Below are positions 11,403-23,104 of a stretch of DNA of 64,000 nt, in pieces. This DNA is from Manduca sexta. Its lineage: Eukaryota; Arthropoda; Insecta; Lepidoptera; Sphingidae. The notes beneath the pieces were generated by a model, which ran no database searches, was not told the origin of the DNA, and saw only the letters and a list, made by a program, of their open reading frames with translations. Numbering within the stretch: the first letter of the stretch is position 1; each line of letters starts with the position of its first letter. Made by a program: the position numbers and the translations under genes. The stretch spans positions 7,485,116-7,549,115 of the forward strand of contig NC_051121.1 of assembly GCF_014839805.1 (NCBI RefSeq). Direction: 5' to 3'.

Positions 11403-11658
11403 ATTCACTGTGTTCAATTGAATTGAACTGTCATCCATTCAAACAGATTTTAGTATGGTGTCAATATTGATGCTTGTGGTTGTGTACGGAGTGCGCTCAT
11501 AATATAAAAACGCGAGTCTAAGTACAAACCTGAATGTGAGTAAAAAATATTAGTCAAATAATTTAAATAAGTTATAACAGTGACGTTTTGGTTGCCATTT
11601 TAGTTCAGATGTAGAATAAATATATATGGACGTTCGTGTCTATAGAATATACGTCAAT
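11403..11658 (+). repeat. Right arm of the ~260-bp inverted repeat
   Basis: Inverted partner of 9998-10257. It reads CACTGTGTTCAATTG at the inner side and ATATGGACGTTCGTGTC towards the outer side, ending near ATATACGTCAAT. Confidence 0.65.
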
Positions 11659-11870
11659 ATATTTACTTTTAAGCCGTCGCAAAATGTATTTACCTAAAAC
11701 ACTACACTACTGAGAATGACATTTAACAACATAGCAATTGTCAGTTTTATAATGTAGTGTTTCTCTCCAAGCAGTTGACAGATTTGATATGACGTTAAAA
11801 TTCAAAGCACACATCTCTATAGTGGCTTAATCCATATAATTTTCATTGAATGTATCTTGATACGTTCATC

Positions 11871-11902
11871 TTATAATTCACTATCTTCATAGTGAATTAT
11901 AA
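11871..11902. repeat. Perfect 14-bp hairpin
   Basis: TTATAATTCACTAT (11871-11884), loop CTTC, then its exact reverse complement (11889-11902). It is not followed by a T run and lies outside any gene, so its role is unknown. Confidence 0.8.
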
Positions 11903-12354
11903 AATGAAATCGTTTCACTTACGCTCCCGCGAGAACAATGAAAGCGGTATGACGTGAGTGAAAAGTTAGCATTAGCATTGTTTATAAAATGGTTTGCTTT
12001 GGAACTAGATATTACAGTTTAAATCCTCGTAGATAGGTTCTGATGAACTTTATGTCCTGGTTCCTGGATGGTAGGTAACCTCACAGAGGTTATCTATCAT
12101 TCCTTCATTGCTTATACATTGTAGGTATAAATATTGTCATATAATACGTTAACAGTTAGCTACAGAACAGAATTTAATTTAGAACAGTAATTTTATATTC
12201 GGTAATAATATGATAGCTAAAGCAATAATACTCTTTATATTAAACGAGTTAAGATATGAACCTTTGTCCAAAAGAGAAAGTTGATAAGATATCCGGAGAT
12301 TAGCCGAAATAGCTATCAAGTAGATACGTAGGTAGGTGTTACTCATATTTCAAT

Positions 12355-12538
12355 TTAGAAATGGTACGAAAGGTATCATATTTATTATATTTACGAATTA
12401 GTAATAATTGCTCGTTCATTTTCAAAAAACGAGGGACAAACAAGCTTTAGAAATGGTACGAAAGGTATCACAGTTATTATTTTTCGATTTTGTAATAATT
12501 GGGTGCTCATTTTCAGAAAACGAGGGACAAACAAGCTA
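12355..12538. repeat. Two-copy tandem duplication, 92-bp unit
   Basis: The unit starts TTAGAAATGGTACGAAAGG and ends AACGAGGGACAAACAAGCT. Copies at 12355-12446 and 12447-12538 differ at a modest number of positions, so this is an old local duplication. Confidence 0.85.
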
Positions 12539-12956
12539 GAATGTCCATTATTGGTGTGCTTCTGTTGCCAAAAACATCCACGATATAAGAAGTTTTACAG
12601 CGTTTGAAGGTAAGGTTTTGTCAAAATAGTCTTTCGAGCCAATTGGGCTATCCCTAAACAATAACAATCCATCAACAAAGTAATAAAGATTGTGAAACAG
12701 ACGGTTACTGAATTATTATTAAGACGAGTTTACGAGTACTTTATTAGATATTCATTAAAGTTGTTGAGTCCATAAGTGATAATAAGAAGTGTGTATTGTG
12801 GTTCTTGAATAATTAGATTGTTCTGTGCAAAGGTTTGTTTATGATACAAATATATTAATCATTTATTTCGGACAACAGTGATTCATTTACGGGTGAATAA
12901 CAATTGTAACATCAAAATAATATTAGTAAATTAGTATATAAATGAACTCTACTATT

Positions 12957-13255
12957 TCATTGCTTCGGTGGCATAGTTGTAATCCGTACGAGTTTGACTA
13001 CGGCGCTGAGATCCTGGGTTCAAATCCCAGGTCGAGATGAGTGGGTTTTTCCATATTAAAAAAAATAATCAGTCCCAGCTCGGAGTCAGGAAATTGACGG
13101 TGTGTTACCTCTGTGCCTCGAAAAGCATGTAAAGCCGTTCGTCCTGTGCCTGATCTCTCTCCGGTCATGTTGAATCGCCGGCATGAGACTGAAGGAACAA
13201 AGAGTGCACCTGTGTATTGCACTATATCTTCTGCGTGCCTGGCTGCTTTCCGTTG
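12957..13255 (+). mobile_element. SINE family C copy
   Basis: tRNA-like head with A box GTGGCATAGTTG (12969-12980) and B box GGTTCAAATCC (13017-13027). A different body follows: CTGATCTCTCTCCGGTC..., GAGTGCACCTGTG and a final TTCCGTTGAGATTGGC. A tail fragment of this family is at 33590-33730. The minus-strand open frame at 12998-13222 is a shadow of the SINE. Confidence 0.7.
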
Positions 13256-14512
13256 AGATTGGCCGCCGTAGTCAAAATTTGGCTTAGAAGTGATACATTC
13301 ATATAATTGAAACGACGATGCTAGCTACTTCACTGCATGCAATTGTTACCAGCAAGCTAGCATCACTGGATCCAATTTTCCTAACGTTTATGTAAAGTTA
13401 AAATGTGGTATTGAGATACTTTTCATTCGTTCCTTATAGTTTAAGCCCACAACAGACTTATTTTGCTATAAATAACGCCTACAATGACAATAAATTAATT
13501 TTTTTATAAATTTTGCATCATCATCATCATCATTACTCTCATTGATTTATATTATTCAACTTAAGTCCACCTTTTATAATCATTTTATTTACTGATAAGC
13601 TTTTAATAGATACTTTCTCGGGCCAAGTGGGCGATTATTACGAAAGGCATGCCTAAGTAGGTGAAACGAGCAGATGACGAGAGGCAAGTTTTGACTAAAA
13701 TTCCACTTAAACAGCATTCCAATCCGAAGCTACGTACCTCTCTTGTTTATTTTAAATGGTGTAATTAGATTATTTTATTTCCATTGACAAAATACGATAG
13801 TTTATTACATTTTTGCCTTTCTTCATTTTGGAGCAATCTGGTTTCTTGGTGCATCTCCAACAATTACATGATGGTATGCTATATTGAAATACATAAACCA
13901 TTCTATTATTCACTCGAAAACTTCCTCTACTTTCAGCTTTGATCAAAAAACAAGAAAATATTCAGTCTGTTACGGCAATTTGACATAAACATTCATTCTA
14001 ATGGTTAATACATTTGCGAACCCCAGAAAAAAATACGCAGAGTGTGCCATCGCTCACATGCTTAATGGTGGACATTCAGCCGAATTTAAAATAATTATCG
14101 TTAATGATTATTATCCAAAGCACAATTGCCACTCCCTAATATTCAATTAAGTATAAAATATGTATTTAGTAACGCCCCAGTAGCAATCATATTGCGGCAG
14201 TTTAAGTATGAAATCAAAGAAATGATAAAATACGTCAATTTTCGCTTCCTTTTATTCAGTTGTCATATCATATATTTGATATGCACTGATAACCTCACCT
14301 CTCCTTTCCTATTGAAGGTTATCAGCACTATCTATGATCCTCGCTGCAATTCCTTTGTTTAGATTGTTTTATCATAACTTTCATGCGACCTTCGCTGCTT
14401 TCACGATAACTGTATCGATTTAATGCATTTTTTTATAAAATCTGTGATTGATCTAGTAGCAATATTTTCGGAAACAAAACCCTTTTTCTGATTAAACAGA
14501 AACTATTTAGAT
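13256..14512. other. Intergenic; small palindrome and (CAT)n
   Basis: Contains inverted 10-bp arms GATGCTAGCT (13317-13326) and AGCTAGCATC (13355-13364), and a short (CAT)6 at 13517-13534. The open frame at 14126-14362 has no recognisable motif. No gene called. Confidence 0.45.
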
Positions 14513-15060
14513 TGCAACTGTGGCTTCTCTTATATCGGTTAAAATAAAATAAATATAGGGACCCGGGTAAAAGAACATATAGCTGTCGTGTCACCGACGC
14601 TCTACGAAGTCTGCAGTTGTTGAACACTCTGAAGGATGCACCAATCGTTATTTGCCACTAGACTAGACTAATCCTTGCCAAAGAACATCGATTCCTATCT
14701 AGGATAATTCGCGAGGCTTTTGAAATTAAAAAACATCCAAATTTCAATAGGAGATGGTTGGTACCTTGCACAAACCTAGGATCATGTCCTACATTTAATT
14801 AAATCGGAACCTAAAAGACCGGCTGCCAGACTTCAAGATACTGTGAGCTCATTCAAAGTGGATAGGTCCATCAACAGCTAGATTTTTTTTTTGTATACTT
14901 AATTGTAAATGTAGGTACATATTATAACTTTGACTTTTCGGATAACGAATACCTCAGTCCGCCCCGTGACCATGAAGGCTGCAGTCTTCGAAACGTGAAG
15001 AGAAAATTATAATGTAAAAACCGTGATAAAATCCGCAAAATAGCTTTATTTCAGTTTAAA
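14513..15060 (+). mobile_element. Penelope-like element, GIY-YIG endonuclease fragment and 3' tail
   Basis: Plus-strand translation gives CNCGFSYIG, then TRVKEHIAVVS, then in a shifted frame RFLSRIIREAFEIKKHPNFN. This is the Cys-containing GIY-YIG module found at the C-terminus of Penelope-like elements. Stops follow SYIG and CSC, and at least one frameshift is present, so it is dead. After the coding remnant comes a conserved tail (about 14925-15056) with GACCATGAAGGCTGCAGTC, also found at 18015-18140 (minus) and 48160-48390 (plus). Confidence 0.7.
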
Positions 15061-15187
15061 TAATGCATATTTCGCCCTTTTTAGTGCATGTTTTCACTTT
15101 TTGATAATTCATATAATTCTATTTCGTATTTTAACAATCATTTCATGTCATATTGCTTGCTGTTTGTTTTAAATATGAGTCCGTTGC

Positions 15188-15256
15188 ATATCCCAACCCT
15201 CTCAATAGTAGAGGAAGCCCGTGCCCAGCAATAGGACAGTATATAACGCAGGATGC
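15188..15256 (+). mobile_element. SINE family A, tail fragment
   Basis: Matches the family A end: CTCTCAATAGTAGAGGAAGC, then GGACAGTATATAACGC. The tRNA-like head is missing (5' truncation). Confidence 0.6.
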
Positions 15257-15324
15257 ATATAATTTTTATATGCTGTATTCCTGGTTATTTGAAAAATCAT
15301 GTGTTAGCTTATGTATCTAGCTAT

Positions 15325-15485
15325 ACTATTATATAAAGCTGAGGAGTTTGTTTGATTCAACACACTAATCTCTGGAACTACTGCTTCGAATTAAAATAAT
15401 CTTTTATTGTTGGATAGCCCATTTATCGATTAAGGCTATAGGTTTTATAACATCACGCTATGACCAATAGGAGCGGAACATTAAT
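15325..15485 (-). repeat. Dispersed repeat B, copy 2
   Basis: Reverse-oriented repeat B: TATTATATAAAGCTGAGGAG at one end, GGATAGCCCATTTATCGAT in the middle, and ATCACGCTATGACCAATAG at the other end. Confidence 0.6.
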
Positions 15486-15864
15486 GAAAAATTTTCCAAA
15501 AACCGCGGAAAATCTATTCCTATTGAGAACTTCGCTTTCGTGCGCTGCGTAAACGGTTAAAGTTACACAACAAAAATTTATGACGGAATAATTAACAAGT
15601 GCATTTGATATTGTTGAAAGTCATCAGTGATTTTTATCTTATCTAAATGCATTATTTTTCACTGCGGCTGTAATTGCTGCATGGTGAGGTTTTACATCTA
15701 TAAATACCTTTGTACCTACGTACCATCTATCTTACCTATCTACTAAGTTGACACAGAACTGCACTGCAACGTGAAAAACAAGGCTAGTTAACAATGGCGA
15801 AGGATTAATATATTCAAAAAGTAACCCGAGGCAAAAAGAATTGCATTTGTTAACATATCCCGGC

Positions 15865-15960
15865 CAATTGAACAGAAAACCAAAACTAAGACAAACGTTT
15901 ATAAACTTAAAAGGGGAGCCGATAGGAATCCGGTTGTATGGACGCTTCTTTAGCAGTGGC
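15865..15960 (-). mobile_element. MITE-Z, partial copy 2
   Basis: Keeps the block GGGGAGCCGATAGGAATCCG and one terminus (ending GCAGTGGC at 15960). The other end is lost. Confidence 0.45.
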
Positions 15961-15984
15961 TTAAAGGATATGATAGTTAATATG

Positions 15985-16200
15985 CAATGACTGCCTCAGT
16001 GGCTCCGACGTCTTAGGTTCGAACCCAAATGTGATATATTTTTTTCGCAGTCTAAGCCCGAAGTCTGGTAATTGTAACTGATATTACGATAGGTACCCCC
16101 CCCCCCCCACTTTCACATCATGGGACGGAACACGAATAGGGAAATGTGGGTGCCCTCGTTACACCTTAGCTTACCCTTTCGGCGATAAAATGCGTAAATA
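15985..16200 (+). mobile_element. SINE family B, degenerate copy with C13 run
   Basis: B box GTTCGAACC is present, the A-box half is partly deleted, and the body contains ATCATGGGACGGAACACG. A run of 13 C (16096-16108) replaces part of the body where other copies read CCCCTATCACATC, a likely slippage or sequencing-error site. Confidence 0.6.
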
Positions 16201-16772
16201 TATACGAATTTATTAACAGATTTTTTTAGAAATAAATGATTTATAAATTTATCTATTTTTTGCCATACTCTCACACATAAAATGTCTCCTTTGGATAGTG
16301 TCCAAATACATTTTGATTTAACAAGCTAAAACGACAAAATCCCCGCGGAACTGTGACAGGATCCTACATAAGAGAAAATATGACAAAGCCTAACTTTCTA
16401 ACCCGAGATATCAAGATGATGAGTACGTCTACTTCTACGTTGTGAAACAAAAATAATAACAGATTTTGAGGGGCATTGCCCTTAGGGCGGGCCCTTGGAA
16501 CATCTGACGGTCCGCCTCTAACAAACGTGTTTTGTATACACTGATCGTAGAGCATTCCTGTTCCCGTATGTGGGTATTTATTCTAAGAACCGTTAGCACA
16601 AAATCTTTGATCTCTACCCACCTTATAAGGGTGCTTCCGTTGTATTCCAAAAGTCCCAGTGCACTTACCTTACTAATGCAAAAGTTTGTGTAAATGTACG
16701 CAGCTTTAACGAGTTCTATTTGTACTCGTCTGTACCTGTCGTAAATACTAAAATCAACTGAATATATAGGTA
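16201..16772. other. Intergenic, nothing recognised
   Basis: AT-rich. Minus-strand open frames at 16364-16555 and 16435-16821 overlap each other and run into the SINE. No motif seen. Confidence 0.45.
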
Positions 16773-17094
16773 ATAATAATATCAACCCTGTATAATATAC
16801 AGGATGGACGTGGATGGACAAGGGCGTTCTCTACTATTAAGAGATTAGGCCTTAGTCCACCACACTGGCCTAGTGCGGATTGGTAGACTTTACACATCTT
16901 CAAAATTCCTATAGAGACTTTCCTAGGTATGCAGGTTTCCTCACGATTTTTTCCTTCAACGTTAAAGCAAGCGATAATTCGCAAACAAACACACATCATT
17001 TTAGAAAAGTTAGAGATGTGCACTTGGGTTTTTGAACCTGCGGACATTCGTCTCAGCAGTCCGCTCCACACCCAACTAGACTATCGCAGCTTGA
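16773..17094 (-). mobile_element. SINE family A, near full-length
   Basis: The complete order tail to head is readable on the plus strand: ATCAACCCTGTATAATATAC, then TTAGGCCTTAGTCCACCAC, GCAGGTTTCCTCACG, GAACCTGCGGACATTCG (B-box side) and CCCAACTAGACTATCGC (A-box side). Confidence 0.8.
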
Positions 17095-18014
17095 CACTAA
17101 ATATACTTTTTCTAAATAGTAATGTCGGCTTCGCTTTTGAAAACTTCGCCACTGTAAGTAAACTTTAAACGTATTAGTTAAAGTACACAGTTGCCTAATT
17201 GACCGGTGTTTAGCAAAGATAAACAACAGGTAACTCTCATTTAACACGTGTACTTACCCTATCTTCAGCTTTAAAATAACTCCACCTGCTCGAAAGATTT
17301 TATATATTTATGATTATAAATTATCTAATTTAAGTATGTTTGAGATTAACCGGTACGGATGCATGGAATCACCTGCCCCAACTAATAATTAGAAGGGTGC
17401 ACGATACAATAAATTTGGATTTAATTGGTGACCATGATTTTCCTGGGGCATCGATTAAATATGCTCCTTAAAATATTATAAAGGGTAGCATTAGTTAATT
17501 AAGTTTAAACGATTCCTTAATGACTAATTCTTTGGAGGTTTTACAAAAGACTGAACGGAATTTGATAGAATTTCATCGGGATTCAAAAACTATACAAATG
17601 AGAGGTAATTGATGAGTCGTTAGTCCTTTGCCGGCCTACATTGTGGCCTTGTAACTTCATGGCATATTGGCTAATTCAAAACCAGTTATTCGATAAAATT
17701 AACATCAACCAAAAATTGCTTTTGAATGTAGATTAGCAGTCAGTTTTGATTCGCTAAATAAATATTGTATTGTTTTTATTAAGTAATGCCTCCAAATGAA
17801 AGAAATCTAAAAAAGGTCTATTGTTTAATTAAATTAAAACTACAACCTTATGTGTATAAAAACCAAATTCAATTGCAGACTAATAAAAAAACAAATTAGG
17901 TATCTTAAAGATAATTTAACAAAAATAAATCCAAAATAATCTTCTTTCGTGCTTTGTCACCATTTCAGTATACGTATGAAAATTTATGTTTACACGAAAG
18001 TTGGACATTTAGAT
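17095..18014. other. Intergenic, nothing recognised
   Basis: AT-rich with no coding signal beyond short random open frames. Confidence 0.45.
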
Positions 18015-18140
18015 AAAACTATTTTTCCTTTTTTTATATTTTGATTTTCTCCCGGCGTTTCAAAGACTGCAGCTTTCATGGTCATAGGGACAGAGTTCTT
18101 CGTCTTCCGAAAAGTCAAAGTTAATATCTACCTACATTAG
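18015..18140 (-). mobile_element. Penelope-like element 3' tail
   Basis: Reverse-oriented copy of the tail at 14925-15056: AAAACTATTTTTC..., CTGCAGCTTTCATGGTCA and TTCCGAAAAGTCAAAGTTA. No coding part is recognisable next to it. Confidence 0.6.
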
Positions 18141-18971
18141 GTTGCAATATCTTTAAAATCTTTATCTATGCAACTCCATTTAATAACCTATAAGAACCCG
18201 AACACAAGTTTATAAACAACAATGACTACCGACGCTATGTTTCCAAAACAATTCCGTCAGTCAATTAAGCTACCAACCCACAAAAATAGATTTCACGTTA
18301 ACGACTTCGACAACAAACATCACCCCAATAGAACAGAACTTCTGTAAAGATCTTTATTGACCAAATTTCCGGTTAATGCAGCTGTGCCCAACCAGATTTT
18401 AATATAATGCGCTTACAAATTATCAAATGAACCGGCCCTAATCATTCTGTATTGTTTTAGGAGAAAAACGGGGTTCAACGACCTCGTGCCCACGTGTGGA
18501 CACACGTGTGTTGATCTCCTTTGTGATAATCATTGTCCGATAAATCTTTTCTTAGTGTCTAAGCTCTAAATTTCGTGAGGGATTTTGTGTTAAGGTTACG
18601 GATGGCGTGGAGTCGGTGTGTTTTTTTGTTATTTTTTTATAGCGGAAGATAAGAAAGTGGGTCATGTGATGATAAGCGATGATGCCTATGAACACCCACA
18701 CAAGAAGATTTATGACTGTGGTGCATAACTTTTTAGAGAAATGAGCGTGGGTGTTTTTCAAACGGTTAATCTCACTGTCTGTACGGAACATAATAAATGT
18801 GCTTCTGTAAGTCGATTATGAATAAGACCACCAGTATGATAGCACTCTACTCGAACACACTCTTAGTACGACATTAGAGCCAGCCCGAAGGTTTACAGGT
18901 TAGTACCTACTACCATTTACTATAGACATTGGACCATTTTACCGAGTACCTTTATACACTACAATAGTTTA
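18141..18971. other. Intergenic, nothing recognised
   Basis: A short palindromic word CCACGTGTGGACACACGTG lies near 18490. The minus-strand open frame at 18552-18791 has no known motif. Confidence 0.4.
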
Positions 18972-19170
18972 CAGTACTTGCGTTTTTGTACCATTTATAA
19001 AATTTACAAAATTTTTATATTTGAAATATTTATGTAACACAACTCGTGTTTATTTAAATATCGTCTCTATTTACAGAACTTACCTTTTTACCATTTCAAA
19101 ATTATACAAAATGAGAATTTTTGAAATAGTATATGACACAAGTCGTTTTTTATTTAAATATCGTCTCTAT
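18972..19170. repeat. Diverged tandem duplication, ~100-bp unit
   Basis: Two copies (about 18972-19070 and 19075-19170) share TTTACCATTT, AAAATTTTTATAT-like text and the end TATTTAAATATCGTCTCTAT, which is identical in both. Confidence 0.7.
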
Positions 19171-19499
19171 ACATTGCCGAATCCCCAAGACGTGTGAACC
19201 CTTTCTACGCACTTGTTGAACAATATGACCCTCCGTGCTCCTTGCACAGAATGCGACATTAGTCCATTGTTGAGGGTTTCAATACATCCTTTCAACCTTA
19301 TGTAGGCCACTAACTCCGTTGTATTTTGTTTAGGTATTTGCTTGCAATGGCTAGAAATAAATGTTTCTTTATGTGTTCGTTTGCATGTTGATTAGTCTGT
19401 TTATTTAGTGAAAAATACCTGCGTCTTTGTAATTGTTTGAATATAAAAGTATGACGAAATGCATACAGATTTTACGTATATTAAACGACAGTTAACGCT

Positions 19500-19850
19500 G
19501 TAAAGGACCCGATACAAAGACATGAAACAGTATAGTTATATACGGGACATCAGGACCAAATTTGTGCTCTAAAGTTATTACCAATAGGTAATCGATGTCT
19601 TATTTGAAATGTCCATGTTACAAGATGTCTTAGCGCCCCTAGATATTTATATAAAAATAACATATTTACAGAAACATGTAATATGTGTACCAAAACGTGC
19701 AAATCACGATATGGAAAAAATATAGAATATTTAACATTGGTATTATTTCATAGCAGATTGAGTTCCCATCGCATAAGCGCAAAATTATTGTATGACAATC
19801 TTTCCAATGTCCGCTCAATATAATATTAAAACTCTTTGACTTTATAGTAA
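19500..19850 (+). repeat. Repeat X, uninterrupted copy
   Basis: Repeat X is an unnamed ~350-bp dispersed repeat. Landmarks are GTCTTATTTGAAATG, ACGTGCAAATCACGATATGG, GTATGACAATCTTTCCAATG and ATATAATATTAAAACTCTTT. A second copy at 26094-29137 is split by a Harbinger element, and this copy gives the empty site. Confidence 0.7.
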
Positions 19851-20563
19851 GGACTGGAAAGTCCAAACATAATACCGATAACTGCGAACATTGCGCTCTT
19901 CAATAATGCCGGATGCTCTCAAGCATATTCCCAAAGTATGACGTATAAAGCCATATGCACTCACACTATCCAACTAATATGCATCCGGTGCCTCCGACCA
20001 TCAAATATGCTACTACTAATAAATAAAAGTAAATGCGTTATGTTGATTGATATAAATAAACTGGTAACAAATCGACGCTGATATGTAGTTTCATCGTAAC
20101 ATAACTGGGTTTTAATGATACATGACATGTTCCTGCTGTGGCGTGATAAAAAGGCCAAAATAGACTATAATTCTTAAATTATATATTAACCTTTTCACTC
20201 GGCCACAGGACATATCTATGTTCACGTTACTAAATTTTATTTATGGTAAAATTGTAAATCTTTGTGAAAAGTTTGGAAATTTTTGTTAACTAATCTTGGA
20301 TAAACGCATGGATTTATATGAAATTCTATAAGTAGTTTCTTGGATTAACACAATGGCAATATTTTATTCTGCTATATCGCTGCGGAAGGATTTTTTACAT
20401 TGTTAAGTTTTGTACAATTATCACTCCGGTATTTTGAACTAGATGGCGTTACTGTGGCATTAGTTCTATGATTTAAATGTAACTTATAAGTTGATATAAG
20501 TCCATGTGCAAGAAACCGCGATTAAAACAAGCACTTAATAACCCACAAACAGATTATAGAATA
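19851..20563. other. Intergenic, nothing recognised
   Basis: AT-rich. The open frame at 19961-20158 (minus) is not supported by any motif. Confidence 0.45.
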
Positions 20564-20859
20564 CTAGCGACCCGCCTCGGCTTCGCACGAGTGCAATCCT
20601 GATACTAAATACACTACAGAAAAACTGTGAACATTGTATATAAAAATATAGCGGCCCGCTCTGGCTTTGCACGGGTATAACATAACAAAATAACAGTATT
20701 TCTCCACTATTTAATGGATGTTATTATTATACATATAAACCTTCCTCTTGAATCACTCTATCTATTAAAAAAAACCGCATCAAAATCCGTTGCGTAGTTT
20801 TAAAGATTTAAGCACACATAGGGACAGAGAAAGCGACTTTGTTTTATACTATGTAGTGA
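20564..20859 (-). mobile_element. Non-autonomous Helitron with two tandem 3' termini
   Basis: Reverse-oriented relative of the 5454 element. On the plus strand it begins with CTAG of the 3' end (20564) followed by CGACCCGCCTCGGCTTCGC, and ends with GTAGTGA (complement of the 5' TCACTAC) at 20859. It sits between host A and T. About 80 bp inside, a second decayed 3' terminus (GCGGCCCGCTCTGGCTTTGC, from ~20651) lies in the same orientation. Confidence 0.75.
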
Positions 20860-21717
20860 TAAATCAGATTACATTCACTCGTTCAATTTAATTCTCTATT
20901 ATAACATACATTAGTCGAAGATCTCAGATCAGCATACGTCATCTCCCCGACTGTGGTGGGCCACCCTAAAATCGTTTTTCCGGTGGCCTCACCGAGTATT
21001 TGTTGATACAAAAACACAGGACATGCACACTTTGACAGAAGGCCATTGGATTTTGCTCGTAGACTCCGATGAGTGTTTTAACGGCTTGAAAATTACTTTA
21101 TTGGTGTAGTTACATAGTATGTCAATTGTGAAGGTTCAAGGCTCCGTGTTTAAGTCCAGTTGTAATTTATCCATTTGAAAATTATGAGATGAAAAGTAGC
21201 ACGGAAAAATGAACAACTCGTTGAGTATCTAATATTCTAGAATATAAGCGTTACTAACAAAATTCTAGATTCAAACAATTGCCAAATAGCCATTTCCTAA
21301 AATTTCACCATACAGTTCCACAGATCAGTTCATTATTTCTGCGAAATTCACAATTTTACATGTTTTCGACATTATAACAATGGTTGCACTGTTGTTACCA
21401 TTGTATTGTTCGTCTGACACGATAATTCGGTGCGTGACGGCTTGATGTCATCTGCCTCATTATATGTGTTATGCATATGTAATGTCGCATTCACTGGCAC
21501 TGGATTTTATTATTTTATTTATAGTGATACCAACCGGCCGTATCAGAAACAACAAAGCACGAATAAATGAAGTCATTTTATGTACTTACATGAGTTCTGG
21601 TGAATCAACAAATAATAAAAAATGACGAGTTATTCCAAAGCTTCATCATAAATATAATGGAACACCATATTTCGTAAATATCAATGGCATTTTAAGTTAG
21701 CAAAACGTATAAATCTG
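20860..21717. other. Intergenic, nothing recognised
   Basis: AT-rich sequence with no supported gene or repeat. Confidence 0.45.
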
Positions 21718-21996
21718 TACATATTATAAAACAAAGTCCCCAAAAGCTGTCTGTATGTGAACTATTTTCTCAAAATCTACTGAATGGATTTGTGTACAGA
21801 TTTTACTAATAGATAGTACAATTCTTAAGGAAGGTTTGGGTTACTAGTGCATTACGGTTTTATATAATTTGACGTAAATATAACGATTACTGTTGAAGAG
21901 GTCGCGTGGTTATAAAAAATCTCGTGGGTCAGATTACGCGGTAAAAACTTTCTGACACACTGATATACACGTGGACGAAGCCGCGGGCACACCTTG
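21718..21996 (+). mobile_element. Helitron-like non-autonomous element, decayed
   Basis: Starts with ATTATAAAACAAAGTCCC, close to the 5' part of the Helitrons at 5454 and 20859. It ends with the GC-rich GTGGACGAAGCCGCGGGCAC. The terminal CTAG is not preserved. Confidence 0.5.
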
Positions 21997-22149
21997 TTAA
22001 ATAAAATTGATTGAAAAATAGCTAGCTATTAAAAACTCTACAACTAGTACGTACATACATATCCATAATACAACAAAATTTTGCCTTAATTGAACCTTAA
22101 ATTTTATTTATCATTAAAATTACATAAATATTTTGTGTAAAATACTTAA

Positions 22150-22205
22150 ATGAACTAGGCCTTCACGGTGGACTAAGGCCTAAGCTCTCTCAGTAATAAA
22201 AAACT
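22150..22205 (+). mobile_element. SINE family A, short tail fragment
   Basis: CACGGTGGACTAAGGCCTAA followed by CTCTCAGTAATA matches the family A distal region. Confidence 0.5.
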
Positions 22206-22239
22206 ACGTGACAAGCAAGAAAAAGTGAATATATAAAGT

Positions 22240-22565
22240 CAATCTATATAAATAAAAATCAGTTGCTACATGTATGTAAGAGAATCACTTGAGAATGGCT
22301 CGACCGGCTTTCCTGATTCCTTTTTGTTATATTCCTAATTATCATAAGATTCGTATCAAAGAATAACTTTAATAACCAAAGCAAAAGGCGGGTAAAATTT
22401 TCGATTTAGGGGATATTATCGTATATAAATATTTTTTTCGTACATGCTAATCTCCGAAACTATTAACCGATTTCAATGAAAATTTTTGTGGTTTGGTTAG
22501 GTCCTGCTTGAATCATAGAATTTTGGACCTGATAGATGGCGCTGTTGTCGAAGACTTAAAGATAA
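22240..22565 (+). repeat. Dispersed Helitron-like repeat
   Basis: Contains the phrases TATATAAATAAAAATCAG, CTCGACCGGCTTTCC, AACCGATTTCAATGAAAATT and AGATGGCGCTGTTG, which I recall from dispersed moth repeats. Boundaries are approximate. Confidence 0.4.
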
Positions 22566-22948
22566 ATGGTAGAAAATAAAATGCAGTCTGTGGCGGCACA
22601 ATATATGCCGGCCCACTAATATTTAAAACAAAGCTGAAATATTGTTATACTTCAACAAACATTGTTTTGCAAAACACCGATATTTCCTCACTGATATATA
22701 GACGGTTTCCGACTTAATCAATATTAATACCGCATCAACACTGACTCATACAAAATGATAACAAGGACATCTCATTGCAGTCGTTATGGCCGACGCACAC
22801 TCACGCTTCGATAGGGAAGAGCGAACAGGGAACCGGGAATAGGCCGGAAGAGTTCTACAGTTAAATGTCACGCGTAATTTATGGACAGTCCCGACTGTTT
22901 TAATCAGAACGACTCTTCGTATTTACATGAATATTAGTTACTAATTTC
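22566..22948. other. Intergenic, nothing recognised
   Basis: No gene or clear repeat identified. Confidence 0.4.
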
Positions 22949-23104
22949 CAATGGAGAAGGGTGAAATTCGTAAAGAAACTCGACACTACATATAAATACT
23001 AATATACATAAATGCGGTCTGCAAATCGTTTTAATGATCTTTAGATTTTACATAAATTACGAAAGGGAAGCCGAAAAGGATAAAATTATAAGGACCCTTC
23101 GCCT
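22949..23104 (-). mobile_element. MITE-Z copy 3
   Basis: Reverse-oriented. It starts CAATGGAGAAGGGTGAAA, contains AAATGCGGTCTGCAAATCGT and GAAAGGGAAGCCG, and ends ACCCTTCGCCTG. Confidence 0.6.

Noticed and set aside
13517..13534. (CAT)6 coding for a His-rich protein
   Set aside because: Short microsatellite in gene-free AT-rich sequence with no open frame of note.
16096..16108. C13 tract as a regulatory element
   Set aside because: It replaces a normal C-rich stretch within a SINE B copy; slippage is the simpler explanation.
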